A stretch of 64,000 nucleotides of DNA from Betaproteobacteria bacterium (GTDB taxonomy: Bacteria; Pseudomonadota; Gammaproteobacteria; Burkholderiales; Rhodocyclaceae): the NCBI GenBank assembly GCA_016703785.1, contig JADJBM010000003.1, forward strand, positions 62,001-126,000. The letters are read 5' to 3'. The position numbers and the translations under genes are program-made. Each line of letters starts with the position of its first letter. Positions within the stretch are counted from its first letter, which is position 1. The notes under the pieces are model-generated. The model had not been told where the DNA came from, did not search any database, and saw only the letters and a program-made list of their open reading frames with translations. Of this stretch, positions 7,497-15,459 are shown one piece after another.

Positions 7497-9652
7497 CCGC
7501 GTCTCCAGGCATGGTAGCGCGCCACCCACGCGAGCAGTTTTTGCGGCGCGTGCGCCTTCTTCCAGTTGCCGGCGGCGAACTTGTTGGCTTCCGCCAGCGT
7601 CGGGTAGATGTGGATGGTGCCGAGGATCTTGTTCAGGCCGAGGCCGTGGCGCATGGCGGCGACGTATTCGGCGAGGAGGTCGCCGGCATGCTCGCCGACG
7701 ATGGTGGCGCCGAGGATGCGGTCGCTGCCCGGCGGCGTGATGACCTTGACGAAACCGTGCGCCTCCGAATCCGCGATGGCGCGGTCGAGGTCGTCGAGGC
7801 CGTACACCGTCACCTCGTGCGGGATGTTTTTTTCCTTCGCTTCCTGCTCGTTGAGGCCGACGCGCGCCACTTCCGGGTCGGTGAAGGTGGCCCAGGGGAT
7901 CACCGAATAGTCGGCCTTGAACATTTTGAAGCGGCCGAACAGCGCGTTCACCGCCGCATACCAGGCCTGGTGCGACGCGGTGTGGGTGAACTGGAACGGG
8001 CCGGCGACGTCGCCGCAGGCGTAGATGTTCGGATAGAGCGTCTGCAGGTATTCGTTGGTCTCGATGGTGCGCGTCTTCGCCAGCGGGATGCCGAGTTCCT
8101 CCAGGCCGTAGCCGGCGGTGTTGGCGACGCGGCCGACGGCCACCAGCACTTCGTCGAAGGGGATGCGCACCTCGCCGCCGCCCGGTGCGCCGACATGCTC
8201 GCAGATCAGGGTTTTCTCGCCGTTGTCGACGACGAAGCGCTGTGCCTTGTGCCCGGTGCGCACGTCCACGCCCTCCTTGCGGAAGCGCGCCGTCACCATC
8301 TCGGAGACTTCGAGATCTTCACGGATGAGGATGCGCGGCAGCATTTCCACCTGCGTCACTTGCGCGCCGAAGCGGGCAAAGCACTGTGTCAGCTCGCAGC
8401 CGATCGGCCCGCCACCCAGCACCAGCAGGCGGCGCGGCAGCTTGCGCAGCTGCCACAGATTGTCGGAGGTGAGATAGCCGACGTCTTCCAGGCCGGGAAT
8501 CGGCGGCACGAAGGGGCGCGCGCCGGCGGCGATGACTATTGAGCGGGTGGTGAGCCGCTGCGTGCCGGCTTCGCTCTTGACCTCCACTTCCCAGGGCGAG
8601 ACGATCTTCGCTTCGCCTTGCAGGCACTCGACGCCAAGCGAGGCATAGCGCTCCATCGAGTCGTGCGGCTCGACCGCCCTGACGACGGACTGCACGCGCT
8701 CCATGACGTCGGCGAAGTCGAAATCCACCTGGGCCCGCTGCATGCCGAACTCGCGCGCGCGCTCGGCGTGGGACAGAAACTTGGCCGAGCGGATCAGCGC
8801 CTTGGAGGGCACGCAGCCGGTGTTGAGGCAGTCGCCGCCCATGCGGTGCTTCTCGATCAGCGTCACTTTGGCCTTCACCGCAGCGGCGATGTAAGCCGTC
8901 ACCAGGCCGGCGCTGCCGGCGCCGATGACGACGAGGTTGCGGTCGAAGCTCGCCGGCGCCGGCCAGGCCGCCAGCGCCTTCTTTGCCTTGACGGCGGCGA
9001 CGATTTTTTTCGCGATCAGCGGGAAGACGCCGAGCAGGACGAAGGAGCCGATCAGGCCGGGCGAGAGGATGCCGGCGAGCGAATCGATGCCCGCCAGCTG
9101 CGTGCCGGCGTTCACATAGACCAGGGTGCCGGCGAACATGCCGAGCTGGCTGACCCAGTAGAAGGTCCACGCGCGGATCGGCGTCAGCGCCATCGCCAGG
9201 TTGATGACGAAGAAGGGGAACAGCGGCACCAGGCGCAGCGTGAACAGGTAGAAGGCGCCGTCGCGGCGCACGCCCTCGTTGAGCGCCTTGAGGCGCTCGC
9301 CGAAGCGCGCCTGCACCCAGTCGTGCAGCAGAAAGCGGGCGATGAGGAAGGCGAGCAGGGCGCCGAGGCTGGAGGCGAAGCTGACGATGAGCAAACCCCA
9401 GGCTAGGCCGAAGATGGCGCCGGCGGCCAGCGTCATGACCGCCGCGCCCGGCAGCGAGAAGGCGGTCACGGCGACATAGGCGGAGAAGAAAATCAGCGCC
9501 GCCTGCAGCGGGTTCGATGCGCGCCAGGCCTCGATAGCCGCCTGCTGCGACTTGATGTAGTCGAGGCTGAGGAAGCGGCCGAGGTCGAAAATGAAGAAGG
9601 CGGCGACGGCGGCGATGAGGATCGCGACGACGACCAGGCGCTTGCGGTTCAT
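7493..9652 (-). CDS. TVP38/TMEM64 membrane domain fused to a dihydrolipoamide dehydrogenase/mercuric reductase-like flavoprotein
   Basis: The 719-residue protein begins with a TVP38/TMEM64 (DedA-like, SNARE-associated) membrane domain over about residues 1-215, including the conserved FSLPGAAVMTLAAG and RLVPLFPFFVINL. A class I pyridine nucleotide-disulfide oxidoreductase follows from about residue 236. Its FAD motif is VVIGAGSAGL, the redox disulfide is C275 and C280 in GGDCLNTGCVPSKAL, the NAD(P)H motif is LVLGGGPIGCEL, and the C-terminal dimer segment contains HIYPTLAEA. Enzymes of this class reduce lipoamide, mercury or small disulfides. Fusion would tether the flavoprotein to the inner membrane. 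It overlaps both neighbours by 4 nt. Its natural substrate is unknown. Confidence 0.88.
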   Translation of the reverse strand: MNRKRLVVVAILIAAVAAFFIFDLGRFLSLDYIKSQQAAIEAWRASNPLQAALIFFSAYVAVTAFSLPGAAVMTLAAGAIFGLAWGLLIVSFASSLGALLAFLIARFLLHDWVQARFGERLKALNEGVRRDGAFYLFTLRLVPLFPFFVINLAMALTPIRAWTFYWVSQLGMFAGTLVYVNAGTQLAGIDSLAGILSPGLIGSFVLLGVFPLIAKKIVAAVKAKKALAAWPAPASFDRNLVVIGAGSAGLVTAYIAAAVKAKVTLIEKHRMGGDCLNTGCVPSKALIRSAKFLSHAERAREFGMQRAQVDFDFADVMERVQSVVRAVEPHDSMERYASLGVECLQGEAKIVSPWEVEVKSEAGTQRLTTRSIVIAAGARPFVPPIPGLEDVGYLTSDNLWQLRKLPRRLLVLGGGPIGCELTQCFARFGAQVTQVEMLPRILIREDLEVSEMVTARFRKEGVDVRTGHKAQRFVVDNGEKTLICEHVGAPGGGEVRIPFDEVLVAVGRVANTAGYGLEELGIPLAKTRTIETNEYLQTLYPNIYACGDVAGPFQFTHTASHQAWYAAVNALFGRFKMFKADYSVIPWATFTDPEVARVGLNEQEAKEKNIPHEVTVYGLDDLDRAIADSEAHGFVKVITPPGSDRILGATIVGEHAGDLLAEYVAAMRHGLGLNKILGTIHIYPTLAEANKFAAGNWKKAHAPQKLLAWVARYHAWRRG

Positions 9653-10872
9653 GCGGCTTCCTCTGTGTCCAGCCGCGTCGGCACGGTCACTTCGCCGTGC
9701 AGCGTGCGATGCACCGGGCACTTGTTGGCGATTTCCAGCAGCTTCTGCCGCTGCGCCTCGTCGAGATTGCCGTCGAGGCGGATGACGCGCTCGATGCGGT
9801 CGACCTTGCCCTCCTTGCTTTCGCAGTCCGCGCAATCCTGGGCGTGGATTTTTTCGTGGGAGAGTTCGACCTGCACCCGCTCCAGCGGTAGTCCCTTCAG
9901 GTCGGCGTACATGCGAATGGTCATCGCCGTGCAGGCGCCCAGGCCCGCCAGCAGCAGGTCGTAGGGCGAGGGACCGCTGCCGAGGCCGCCGACCGAGACC
10001 GGCTCGTCGGCGAACAGCAGGTGTCCGCCGGCGACGATGCGCTGGGTGAACTTGCCTTCGCGCGTTTCTTCCACGCGCACGGTCGTGTCATCAGCCTCCG
10101 CGGTCGCCGGCGCGACGTAGCGGCCGGCCCAGGCGGCGAGCACCTCGGCGACATAGGCGGCGTCCTCGCGCCGCGTCAGCAGGTGGTCGGCGCCGTCGAG
10201 CGAGACGAAGCTCTTCGGCTGCGCGGCTTCTTCGAACAGGCGGATGCCGTTGTCGAAGGCGACGATCTCGTCGTCCGGCGCGTGCATCACCAGCAACGCC
10301 TTGTCCATGCCTTCGAGGGCGTCGGCGAGGCGTTGCCCCTCGACGTCCTCGACGAACTGGCGGCGGATGCGGAACTCGCGGCCGCCGAGCTTGACGCTGG
10401 CTTCGCCGTCGCGGCGGATGGCTTCTTCGGCACCGGCGAAGTTCTTCAGCACGTGGGCCGGATCGGCCGGGGCGTTGAGCGTGACGACTGCGCGCACTTC
10501 CGCGAGGTCCGGCGCCGCCGCGACGACTGCCGCGCCGCCCAGGCTGTGGCCGATGAGAAGTTGCGGCGCCTGGTACTCGCGGCGCAGGAAATCGGCCGCT
10601 GCCGCCAGGTCGGCGACATTCGAGGAAAAATTGGTGTCGGCAAACTCGCCCTCGCTGGCGCCAAGTCCGGTGAAATCGAAACGCAGCACGGCGATGCCGC
10701 GCGCCGCCAGCGCCGCGCTGATGAAGGCCGCCGCCTTGCTTTGCTTCGAGCAGGTGAAACAGTGGGCGAACAGCGCCCAGGCGCGCGGCGTGCCGCCCGG
10801 CAGTTCGAGGCGGCCGGACAGGGTGGCGCCGTCGCTACCGGCGAAGGTGACGGAAATACGCTGGGTGTTCAT
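9649..10872 (-). CDS. bifunctional alpha/beta hydrolase - OsmC family protein
   Basis: The N-terminal half (about 1-255) is an alpha/beta hydrolase with nucleophile S110 in IGHSLGG, an acid around D200/D201 (HAPDDE) and H230 in DGADH. The C-terminal half (about 270-400) is an OsmC/Ohr domain with the two peroxidatic-type cysteines C314 (GACTA) and C385 (KCPVHRTL). This two-domain arrangement is a recognised family. OsmC domains reduce organic hydroperoxides; the hydrolase may release the substrate. A GGGGAGA ribosome site precedes the ATG at 10872. The gene couples by ATGA to the TVP38-flavoprotein, which is a plausible source of reducing power for the OsmC thiols. Confidence 0.88.
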   Translation of the reverse strand: MNTQRISVTFAGSDGATLSGRLELPGGTPRAWALFAHCFTCSKQSKAAAFISAALAARGIAVLRFDFTGLGASEGEFADTNFSSNVADLAAAADFLRREYQAPQLLIGHSLGGAAVVAAAPDLAEVRAVVTLNAPADPAHVLKNFAGAEEAIRRDGEASVKLGGREFRIRRQFVEDVEGQRLADALEGMDKALLVMHAPDDEIVAFDNGIRLFEEAAQPKSFVSLDGADHLLTRREDAAYVAEVLAAWAGRYVAPATAEADDTTVRVEETREGKFTQRIVAGGHLLFADEPVSVGGLGSGPSPYDLLLAGLGACTAMTIRMYADLKGLPLERVQVELSHEKIHAQDCADCESKEGKVDRIERVIRLDGNLDEAQRQKLLEIANKCPVHRTLHGEVTVPTRLDTEEAA

Positions 10873-10888
10873 GTTCTTGTCTCCCCTT

Positions 10889-11839
10889 TCACAAATATTC
10901 GCCGGCGGCGCTGACCAGATCGTAGTCCGGGCCGCCGGCGATGCGTTTCCAGTACGAAGCATGCGCAACGGAGCCTTCCGGCCAGTCGCGCAGGAACTGC
11001 GCCTGCCATGCCGGCCGGTCATAGTGCAGCGCCACGGCGTCGATGTGCAAGGCGCCATGGCGCACGCCGTACAGCGTCGGCGATTTGCACATCGATGCCG
11101 GGCGCGTCGAGATGCGCGTGGCCACGCCGTACAGCGTGCCGGCGAAATTCGGCATGCCGGCGGCGCCGTTGTTGATCACCGTCAGCGCGCCGTCAGGCAG
11201 GGCGAACTGCCGCAGCGTGGGCAGGCAGGTGTGGCTGCTGGCGAATACGTCGATGCCGGAAGCCTGCCGCACGGCATTCAGCCAGACGGTTGCCTCCGTG
11301 CGATCGAGGGCCTCGCTCGAAAAGCGCCAGCCGGCGAGCGATTCGGCGTCGCCGTGTACGAGGCCGATGCGGAGGCCGCCGACCTCGGCCACCCGGTTCA
11401 TCGGCAGCCTGCCCAAGCGCGCCGGCGATGCGGGAGATTCCTGCGCGGTGCGGCGCAGGCGTTCGAGGATGGCGTTGGAGCGCGCTACTTCGGCGTCGGA
11501 CACGTTGTCCGGGTAGGCGCAACCGCAGCCGGCGCCGCTGTCGTCGCCGGCGAGTTCCGTCTCGACGTTGCCGCGCAGGGCGACATGGCGCAGCACGCGC
11601 GCCTCGATGGCGGCGAAGTCGTCCGGATCGATGTCGAACCAGTGGAAGTCGCCGTTGAAGACCAGCCTGGCATGGTCCGCTTCCGCCGCGAGCAGCGCCT
11701 CGGCGGCGTCGAGCGCCGCCAGATTGCCGTAGAGACCGCCGACCACGATCAGCGTGTCGGCAACGAAGTCCACCGCGCGCGCGAAGTCGCCCGGCGCGTA
11801 GCCGTAGTGGGCCGGGCAGAAGCGACCCGGGCTGTTCAC
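10889..11839 (-). CDS. metallophosphoesterase-like protein with degraded metal site
   Basis: This 316-residue protein follows the calcineurin-like phosphoesterase plan: a Gx-x-x-GN segment, GDFHWFD, LRGNVE, GLVHGD and SHTC. The first motif, normally D-x-H-G-N, reads GGLYGN, so the Asp and His that bind metal are replaced by Gly and Tyr. Activity is therefore uncertain. The GTG start at 11839 follows the ArsS stop by a single base, so the two genes are almost certainly co-translated. Metallophosphoesterase-like genes beside ArsS may act in phosphate removal from intermediates, but that is inference. Confidence 0.75.
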   Translation of the reverse strand: MNSPGRFCPAHYGYAPGDFARAVDFVADTLIVVGGLYGNLAALDAAEALLAAEADHARLVFNGDFHWFDIDPDDFAAIEARVLRHVALRGNVETELAGDDSGAGCGCAYPDNVSDAEVARSNAILERLRRTAQESPASPARLGRLPMNRVAEVGGLRIGLVHGDAESLAGWRFSSEALDRTEATVWLNAVRQASGIDVFASSHTCLPTLRQFALPDGALTVINNGAAGMPNFAGTLYGVATRISTRPASMCKSPTLYGVRHGALHIDAVALHYDRPAWQAQFLRDWPEGSVAHASYWKRIAGGPDYDLVSAAGEYL

Positions 11840-11840
11840 C

Positions 11841-12800
11841 TCAGTCGCCGAGGGCGCCGCCACAACTGCTGCCCTGTCCGGCCGTGCAGCCGTAGCAGTG
11901 ATCGGCCACGGCGATGGCGCTGCCTTCGAGGCCATCCAAGGCAAGATTGCTGATGTGCGTCCCGCCTGCGCTGCCGAGGGGCAGTTCGAGCATCTGGTTG
12001 AAGTCGCAGTCGTAGGCGTAGCCCTGCCAGTCGATGCTGAGCAGGCTGCGGCACATGACGTGCTCGAGGTTCTCGTCGCGGTGCGCCGCATGCAGCAGGG
12101 ACATGTACTCGTTGAACTGGCCTTTCGAGATGAGCATGCTGCCGAAGCGCTGGATCGGCATGTTGGCCAGGGTGTACAGGCGGCTGAAGACGATGCCGTA
12201 GCGGCTGGCCAGTTGTTCGCGGTAGTCGGCCTCGAGCTTCTCCTGCGGCGGCGGCAGCGTCGGCCCTTGCGGGTTGTAGACCAGGCTCAGGGTGAGTTCG
12301 CTGCCCGGCTTGCCGTAGCCCAGCGCATTCAGCCGGGCGAGGGCGCGCAGGCTCGTCTCGAAGACGCCCTTGCCGCGCTGGCGGTCGACGTTGTCCTCCA
12401 GATAGCAGGGCAGCGAGGCGACGACCTCGACGCGGTGCGCGGCAAGGAAGTCCGCCAGGTCCTCCTGGCCGGGTTCCTCGAGGATGGTGAGGTTGCAGCG
12501 GTCGATGACGTGCGTGCCCAGCGCGACGGCCTCGCGCACCAGATGGCGGAAGTGCGGATTGAGTTCGGGCGCGCCGCCGGTGAGGTCGAGCGCCGTGGCG
12601 CCGCTACGGCGCAGCAGGGCCAGCACCGCCTCGATGGTCTCGCGCCCCATTTCCTCCTTGCGCGAGGGCCCGGCGTTGACATGGCAGTGCAGGCAGCTCT
12701 GGTTGCAGCGGTAGCCGAGGTTGACCTGCAGCGTCTCCAGCCGCTTGCGACGGAGGGCGGGAAAGCGCGTGTCTTGCAGTCGGGGCAGGGTGGCATGCAT
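11841..12800 (-). CDS. arsS: arsenosugar biosynthesis radical SAM protein ArsS
   Basis: The 319-residue protein has the radical SAM cluster motif C32-N-Q-S-C36-L-H-C39 in NLGYRCNQSCLHCHVNAGPS, followed by LDLTGGAPELNPHFR. Its C-terminal Cys-rich tail includes DHCYGCTAGQGSSCGGAL, as in the TIGR04167 ArsS family. ArsS acts with an arsenic methyltransferase to build dimethylarsinoylriboside-type compounds from SAM. Some family members are reported as selenoproteins; here the tail positions are ordinary TGC cysteine codons. An AAGGAG site precedes the ATG. No arsenic methyltransferase (ArsM) gene is in the window. The two TIGR0428x glycosyltransferases lie 9 kb downstream in the same direction. 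Confidence 0.9.
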   Translation of the reverse strand: MHATLPRLQDTRFPALRRKRLETLQVNLGYRCNQSCLHCHVNAGPSRKEEMGRETIEAVLALLRRSGATALDLTGGAPELNPHFRHLVREAVALGTHVIDRCNLTILEEPGQEDLADFLAAHRVEVVASLPCYLEDNVDRQRGKGVFETSLRALARLNALGYGKPGSELTLSLVYNPQGPTLPPPQEKLEADYREQLASRYGIVFSRLYTLANMPIQRFGSMLISKGQFNEYMSLLHAAHRDENLEHVMCRSLLSIDWQGYAYDCDFNQMLELPLGSAGGTHISNLALDGLEGSAIAVADHCYGCTAGQGSSCGGALGD

Positions 12801-12866
12801 GGGTTCTTGTTCTCCTTTTTCTCAGGCAATGCCGGCCTGGGCGGCATTGCGGTTCAGCGCCCGCCC

Positions 12867-12923
12867 GGCCGCCCGTAGGGCGCTGAGCGCCCCTCGGGGG
12901 CAGCGAACGCAGTGAGCGTGGGG
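12867..12923. repeat. dispersed GC-rich palindromic repeat, family 2, copy B
   Basis: This is a second copy of the element at 6631-6691, with GGCGCTGAGCGCC as its inner palindrome and the shared end CTCGGGGGCAGCGAACG followed by AGTGAGCGTGGGG. It sits between the anti-sigma gene and arsS, both on the minus strand, and may end or attenuate transcription between them. Confidence 0.75.
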
Positions 12924-12932
12924 CCGTTCATC

Positions 12933-13637
12933 CTAGCTGCGCCAGCGCACCCGCTGGCGCACCAGTTCGTCGACCTTGTCGAGCGTGTCGGGCGAGCTGG
13001 TGATTACCGCGTAGTAGCCCTGTCCGCCGGGCCGTGCCAGCGCCGTCCAGCCGCCAACCGTGGCCTGTTCGCTTTGCGACGTCATGCGCTTGGCGGGAAT
13101 CAGGATCAGCGTGGCGAGTTCGCCCTGCTCGGTTTCAAAAACGATGTGCCAGCCGGTGCCCTCCGGCACCGGGCAGAGCTTCATGTAGCGCACCTTGCCG
13201 AGCGACGCCTGCATCTCGCCACCGAAGTTCTGCATGACGGTGTGGAACAGCTGCGGATCGGCCAGGCGCGCCGTGGTGAAGGATTCCGGCTCGTGCATGA
13301 CGTGCTCGATGGCCAGCCTGGCGTATTCCTGCGAGCCAGCGTCCCGCCATTGCTGGAAGCCGAAGGCGAAAGTGAGCACCACGGTGGCGGCCATCGCCCA
13401 CAGGCGCGGCGATGCCTTGGCAAACACCGGGGTGCCGGTCTTGCGGCGCAGGATGATGCGCTCGGCCAGCCCCTCCGGCACCGGCACGTCGAGCGCCGCG
13501 GCGAGCCGCTCCTCGTTGTCGTTGATCTCGGCGGCGAAGTTGCGGCATGTCGCGCATTCGCTCATGTGCGCCAGCGCGTCATGCGGCAGACCGCGCGGCT
13601 CGGCCAGTTTCAAACGGCGGAATTCAAGGCAGTTCAT
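12933..13637 (-). CDS. DUF3379 family anti-sigma factor
   Basis: The 234-residue protein starts with MNCLEFRRLKLAEPR and has the zinc-type anti-sigma signature H-x-x-x-C-x-x-C in HMSECATCRNF. A single membrane helix (about 78-97, LWAMAATVVLTFAFGF) is followed by a periplasmic domain. This is the plan of DUF3379 membrane anti-sigma factors. Its start overlaps the sigma factor stop by 4 nt (ATGA), the usual sigma/anti-sigma coupling. It presumably holds the sigma factor at the membrane until a periplasmic signal, plausibly thiol or metal stress given the neighbours, releases it. Confidence 0.85.
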   Translation of the reverse strand: MNCLEFRRLKLAEPRGLPHDALAHMSECATCRNFAAEINDNEERLAAALDVPVPEGLAERIILRRKTGTPVFAKASPRLWAMAATVVLTFAFGFQQWRDAGSQEYARLAIEHVMHEPESFTTARLADPQLFHTVMQNFGGEMQASLGKVRYMKLCPVPEGTGWHIVFETEQGELATLILIPAKRMTSQSEQATVGGWTALARPGGQGYYAVITSSPDTLDKVDELVRQRVRWRS

Positions 13638-14149
13638 AGTGCACCTCGCGTTGCTTCATGTGCTTCGAGATCGGCGCGCATGGCCTGGCGCGCCCGCGTC
13701 AGGCGCGTCATGATGGCGCCCTCGGTGGTGTCCAGCATCTGCGCGATCTCGCTGCAGGAATACCCTCCCAGGACCTGCAGCAGCAGGGGCTCCCTGTAGG
13801 TCGGCGGCAGCGCCTCGACGAACTGTTCCAGTTCGAGATGCGCGCCGGTTTGCGCGGCGGACGGCAGGTCGAGGTCCTGCGGGTCTTCGTCCGTGTAGTC
13901 GAGCTGCTTGCGTTCGTAGAGGCGGGCATGCTCGTTGCGCAGGATGGTGATGAGCCAGCTCTTCACGGCGGCCAGGTCTTCCAGGCTGTCCCAGTTCTTC
14001 CAGGCGCGGGCGAAGGTCTCCTGCACCAGTTCCTCGGCGACGAAGCGGTCGCGGCACAGCCAGTAGGCGTAGCGGTACAGGTCCGCGCTGTAGGCGCGGG
14101 CGGTCTGGTCGAACTGACGGGAGCTGAGTTTGAAGAGCATTTCAACCAT
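13634..14149 (-). CDS. ECF-type RNA polymerase sigma factor
   Basis: The 171-residue protein has sigma region 2 (AEELVQETFARAWKNW, LKSWL-like segment VKSWLITILRN) and region 4 with a helix-turn-helix (LPPTYREPLLLQVL, SCSEIAQMLDTTEGAIMTRLTRARQ). There is no region 1 or 3, as in extracytoplasmic-function sigma factors. It is the third gene of the thioredoxin-ccdA-sigma-anti-sigma operon. Matching ECF-type promoters lie upstream of this operon and of the divergent cytochrome operon (15329-15410), so the sigma factor probably activates both, including itself. Two in-frame ATGs exist (14149 and 14140). Confidence 0.9.
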   Translation of the reverse strand: MVEMLFKLSSRQFDQTARAYSADLYRYAYWLCRDRFVAEELVQETFARAWKNWDSLEDLAAVKSWLITILRNEHARLYERKQLDYTDEDPQDLDLPSAAQTGAHLELEQFVEALPPTYREPLLLQVLGGYSCSEIAQMLDTTEGAIMTRLTRARQAMRADLEAHEATRGAL

Positions 14150-14154
14150 GTTAG

Positions 14155-14871
14155 TCAGAACCGCGTCGTCAGGTCTACCAGCCAGTCGGGCATGAGGGCG
14201 GTCAGCTGCGCTTCGATCAGCTTGTCGACGCCGAAGGCCACCATGGCGCCGACCAGCACCAGCACGCCACCCAGCAGCGGCTTGCCGAGCCGGCCGGCCC
14301 TGGCCAAGCCGGCCTTGCGCGCCGCCAGCGCCTGGCGCGAACCGTAGGCCAGCGCCACCAGCGGCAGCGTCGCGCCGAGGCTGAACAACGCCATGATGCC
14401 GGCGGCGCGGGCGGCCGTTTCGCTGGCGGTGGCCAGCCCGATGGCCGCGCCCAGCGTCGGGCCCGAGCAGGGCGTCCATACCGCGCCGAGCAGCATGCCG
14501 AGCACGAACTGGCCGCCGAGGCCGTTCGGCACGAAACGCCCCGTCAGGGCATTGAGCCGGTCGGAGAGCGGCGAGCCGGCGCGCGCGAAGGCGGCCTGCA
14601 ACGGCGCCGAGAGAAGGATGGCGCCGAAGACGATCATCATGATCGCCGCGGTCAGGCGCACCGCCTGGCTGCCGATGTCCAGCGTAAAGCCGATGGTCGC
14701 GATGCCGATGCCCAGCGCCGTGAAGGCCAGGCTCATGCCGCCGGCCAGCGCCAGCGGGCCGAAGCGGTGCTGCTGCAGGGCGGCGAGCAGCACCACCGGC
14801 AGCAGCGGCAGCACGCAAGGGGAGAGCGTCGTCAGGACGCCCGCCAGGATCGCGACCAGCAGTGTGCTCAT
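14155..14871 (-). CDS. CcdA/DsbD-type transmembrane thiol electron carrier
   Basis: The 238-residue membrane protein has six predicted helices and the two CcdA cysteines, C19 in LSPCVLPLLP and C135 in WTPCSGPTLG. CcdA proteins carry electrons from cytoplasmic thioredoxin to periplasmic thiol acceptors used in cytochrome c maturation or copper/thiol homeostasis. The gene starts 6 nt after the secreted thioredoxin gene, its likely electron acceptor. The divergent operon encodes Cys-rich and heme proteins, which fits a role in keeping their cysteines reduced. Confidence 0.9.
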   Translation of the reverse strand: MSTLLVAILAGVLTTLSPCVLPLLPVVLLAALQQHRFGPLALAGGMSLAFTALGIGIATIGFTLDIGSQAVRLTAAIMMIVFGAILLSAPLQAAFARAGSPLSDRLNALTGRFVPNGLGGQFVLGMLLGAVWTPCSGPTLGAAIGLATASETAARAAGIMALFSLGATLPLVALAYGSRQALAARKAGLARAGRLGKPLLGGVLVLVGAMVAFGVDKLIEAQLTALMPDWLVDLTTRF

Positions 14872-14877
14872 GAATCC

Positions 14878-15285
14878 CTAGACACCCTTGGCCAGCGTCG
14901 CGCGGATGCTGTCCGGGTTGGTGTCGAATGTCGAGCGCGCGACTTCCTTGTCGCCCTTGAAGACCAGCAGGGTGGCCTGCGAGGTGACGCGGAAGAGCTT
15001 GAGCGCGTTGCCCGGCTTGTCGAAGTCGACGCTGAAGCGCACGACGCCTTCGTAAGCCTTGTCCTTGCCCAGGCTCTCCAGTATCGGCTTCTGCTTGGCG
15101 CAGGCGGAGCACCAGTCGGCCTGCACGTGTACCAGTATGGTCTTGCCGGCCTGCTGTGCCTGGCGGAAGGCGGTCTCGTCGAAAGTCTGCGCCGGCGCGG
15201 CCTGGACGGGCAGCAGGAAAGCGGCGGCCGCGAAAGCCAGAACGGCCTGGATGAAACGGCGTCTTGCGGAGCGGACAAATTTCAT
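14878..15285 (-). CDS. secreted thioredoxin-like protein
   Basis: The 135-residue protein has an N-terminal signal sequence (RRRFIQAVLAFAAAAFLLPVQA) and a thioredoxin fold with the active site ADWCSACAKQ (C59, C62). A ribosome site AGGAG precedes the ATG. It is first in the operon with CcdA, an ECF sigma factor and a DUF3379 anti-sigma factor, and lies just downstream of an ECF-type promoter. It probably receives electrons from CcdA and reduces periplasmic disulfides, perhaps those of the NPCAAK-repeat proteins or apocytochromes encoded on the other side. Confidence 0.88.
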   Translation of the reverse strand: MKFVRSARRRFIQAVLAFAAAAFLLPVQAAPAQTFDETAFRQAQQAGKTILVHVQADWCSACAKQKPILESLGKDKAYEGVVRFSVDFDKPGNALKLFRVTSQATLLVFKGDKEVARSTFDTNPDSIRATLAKGV

Positions 15286-15328
15286 TTTCGAATCTCCTCT
15301 GGGTTGTCGGCAGGAAGTTGGCCTGCTA

Positions 15329-15362
15329 CCGATGAGACCGGCCCGGAGGCCCGTTCCTTACA
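15329..15362 (-). promoter_or_regulatory. ECF-type promoter of the thioredoxin-ccdA-sigma-anti-sigma operon
   Basis: Read on the minus strand, this is TGTAAGG (15362-15356), a 16-nt spacer and GGTCTCATCGG (15339-15329). The opposite strand carries the same two boxes with the same spacer at 15377-15410. The shape matches ECF sigma promoters (a TGTAA/GGAAC-like -35 and a GTC-containing -10). It lies 44 nt before the thioredoxin start. Confidence 0.7.
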
Positions 15363-15376
15363 AATTTATTCAGGCC

Positions 15377-15410
15377 TGTAAGGTTTCCGGATCAAGGGCG
15401 GTCTTATCGG
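15377..15410 (+). promoter_or_regulatory. ECF-type promoter of the NPCAAK/cytochrome operon
   Basis: The plus strand reads TGTAAGG (15377-15383), a 16-nt spacer and GGTCTTATCGG (15400-15410). Seven of seven bases in the first box and ten of eleven in the second match the divergent promoter. The start codon of the first gene is 49 nt downstream. The two TGTAAGG boxes form an inverted repeat separated by 14 nt. Confidence 0.7.
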
Positions 15411-15459
15411 CATGGAGGCACTGAACGCGCCTCTGGATTCCACCCGACAAGGAGGAGAC

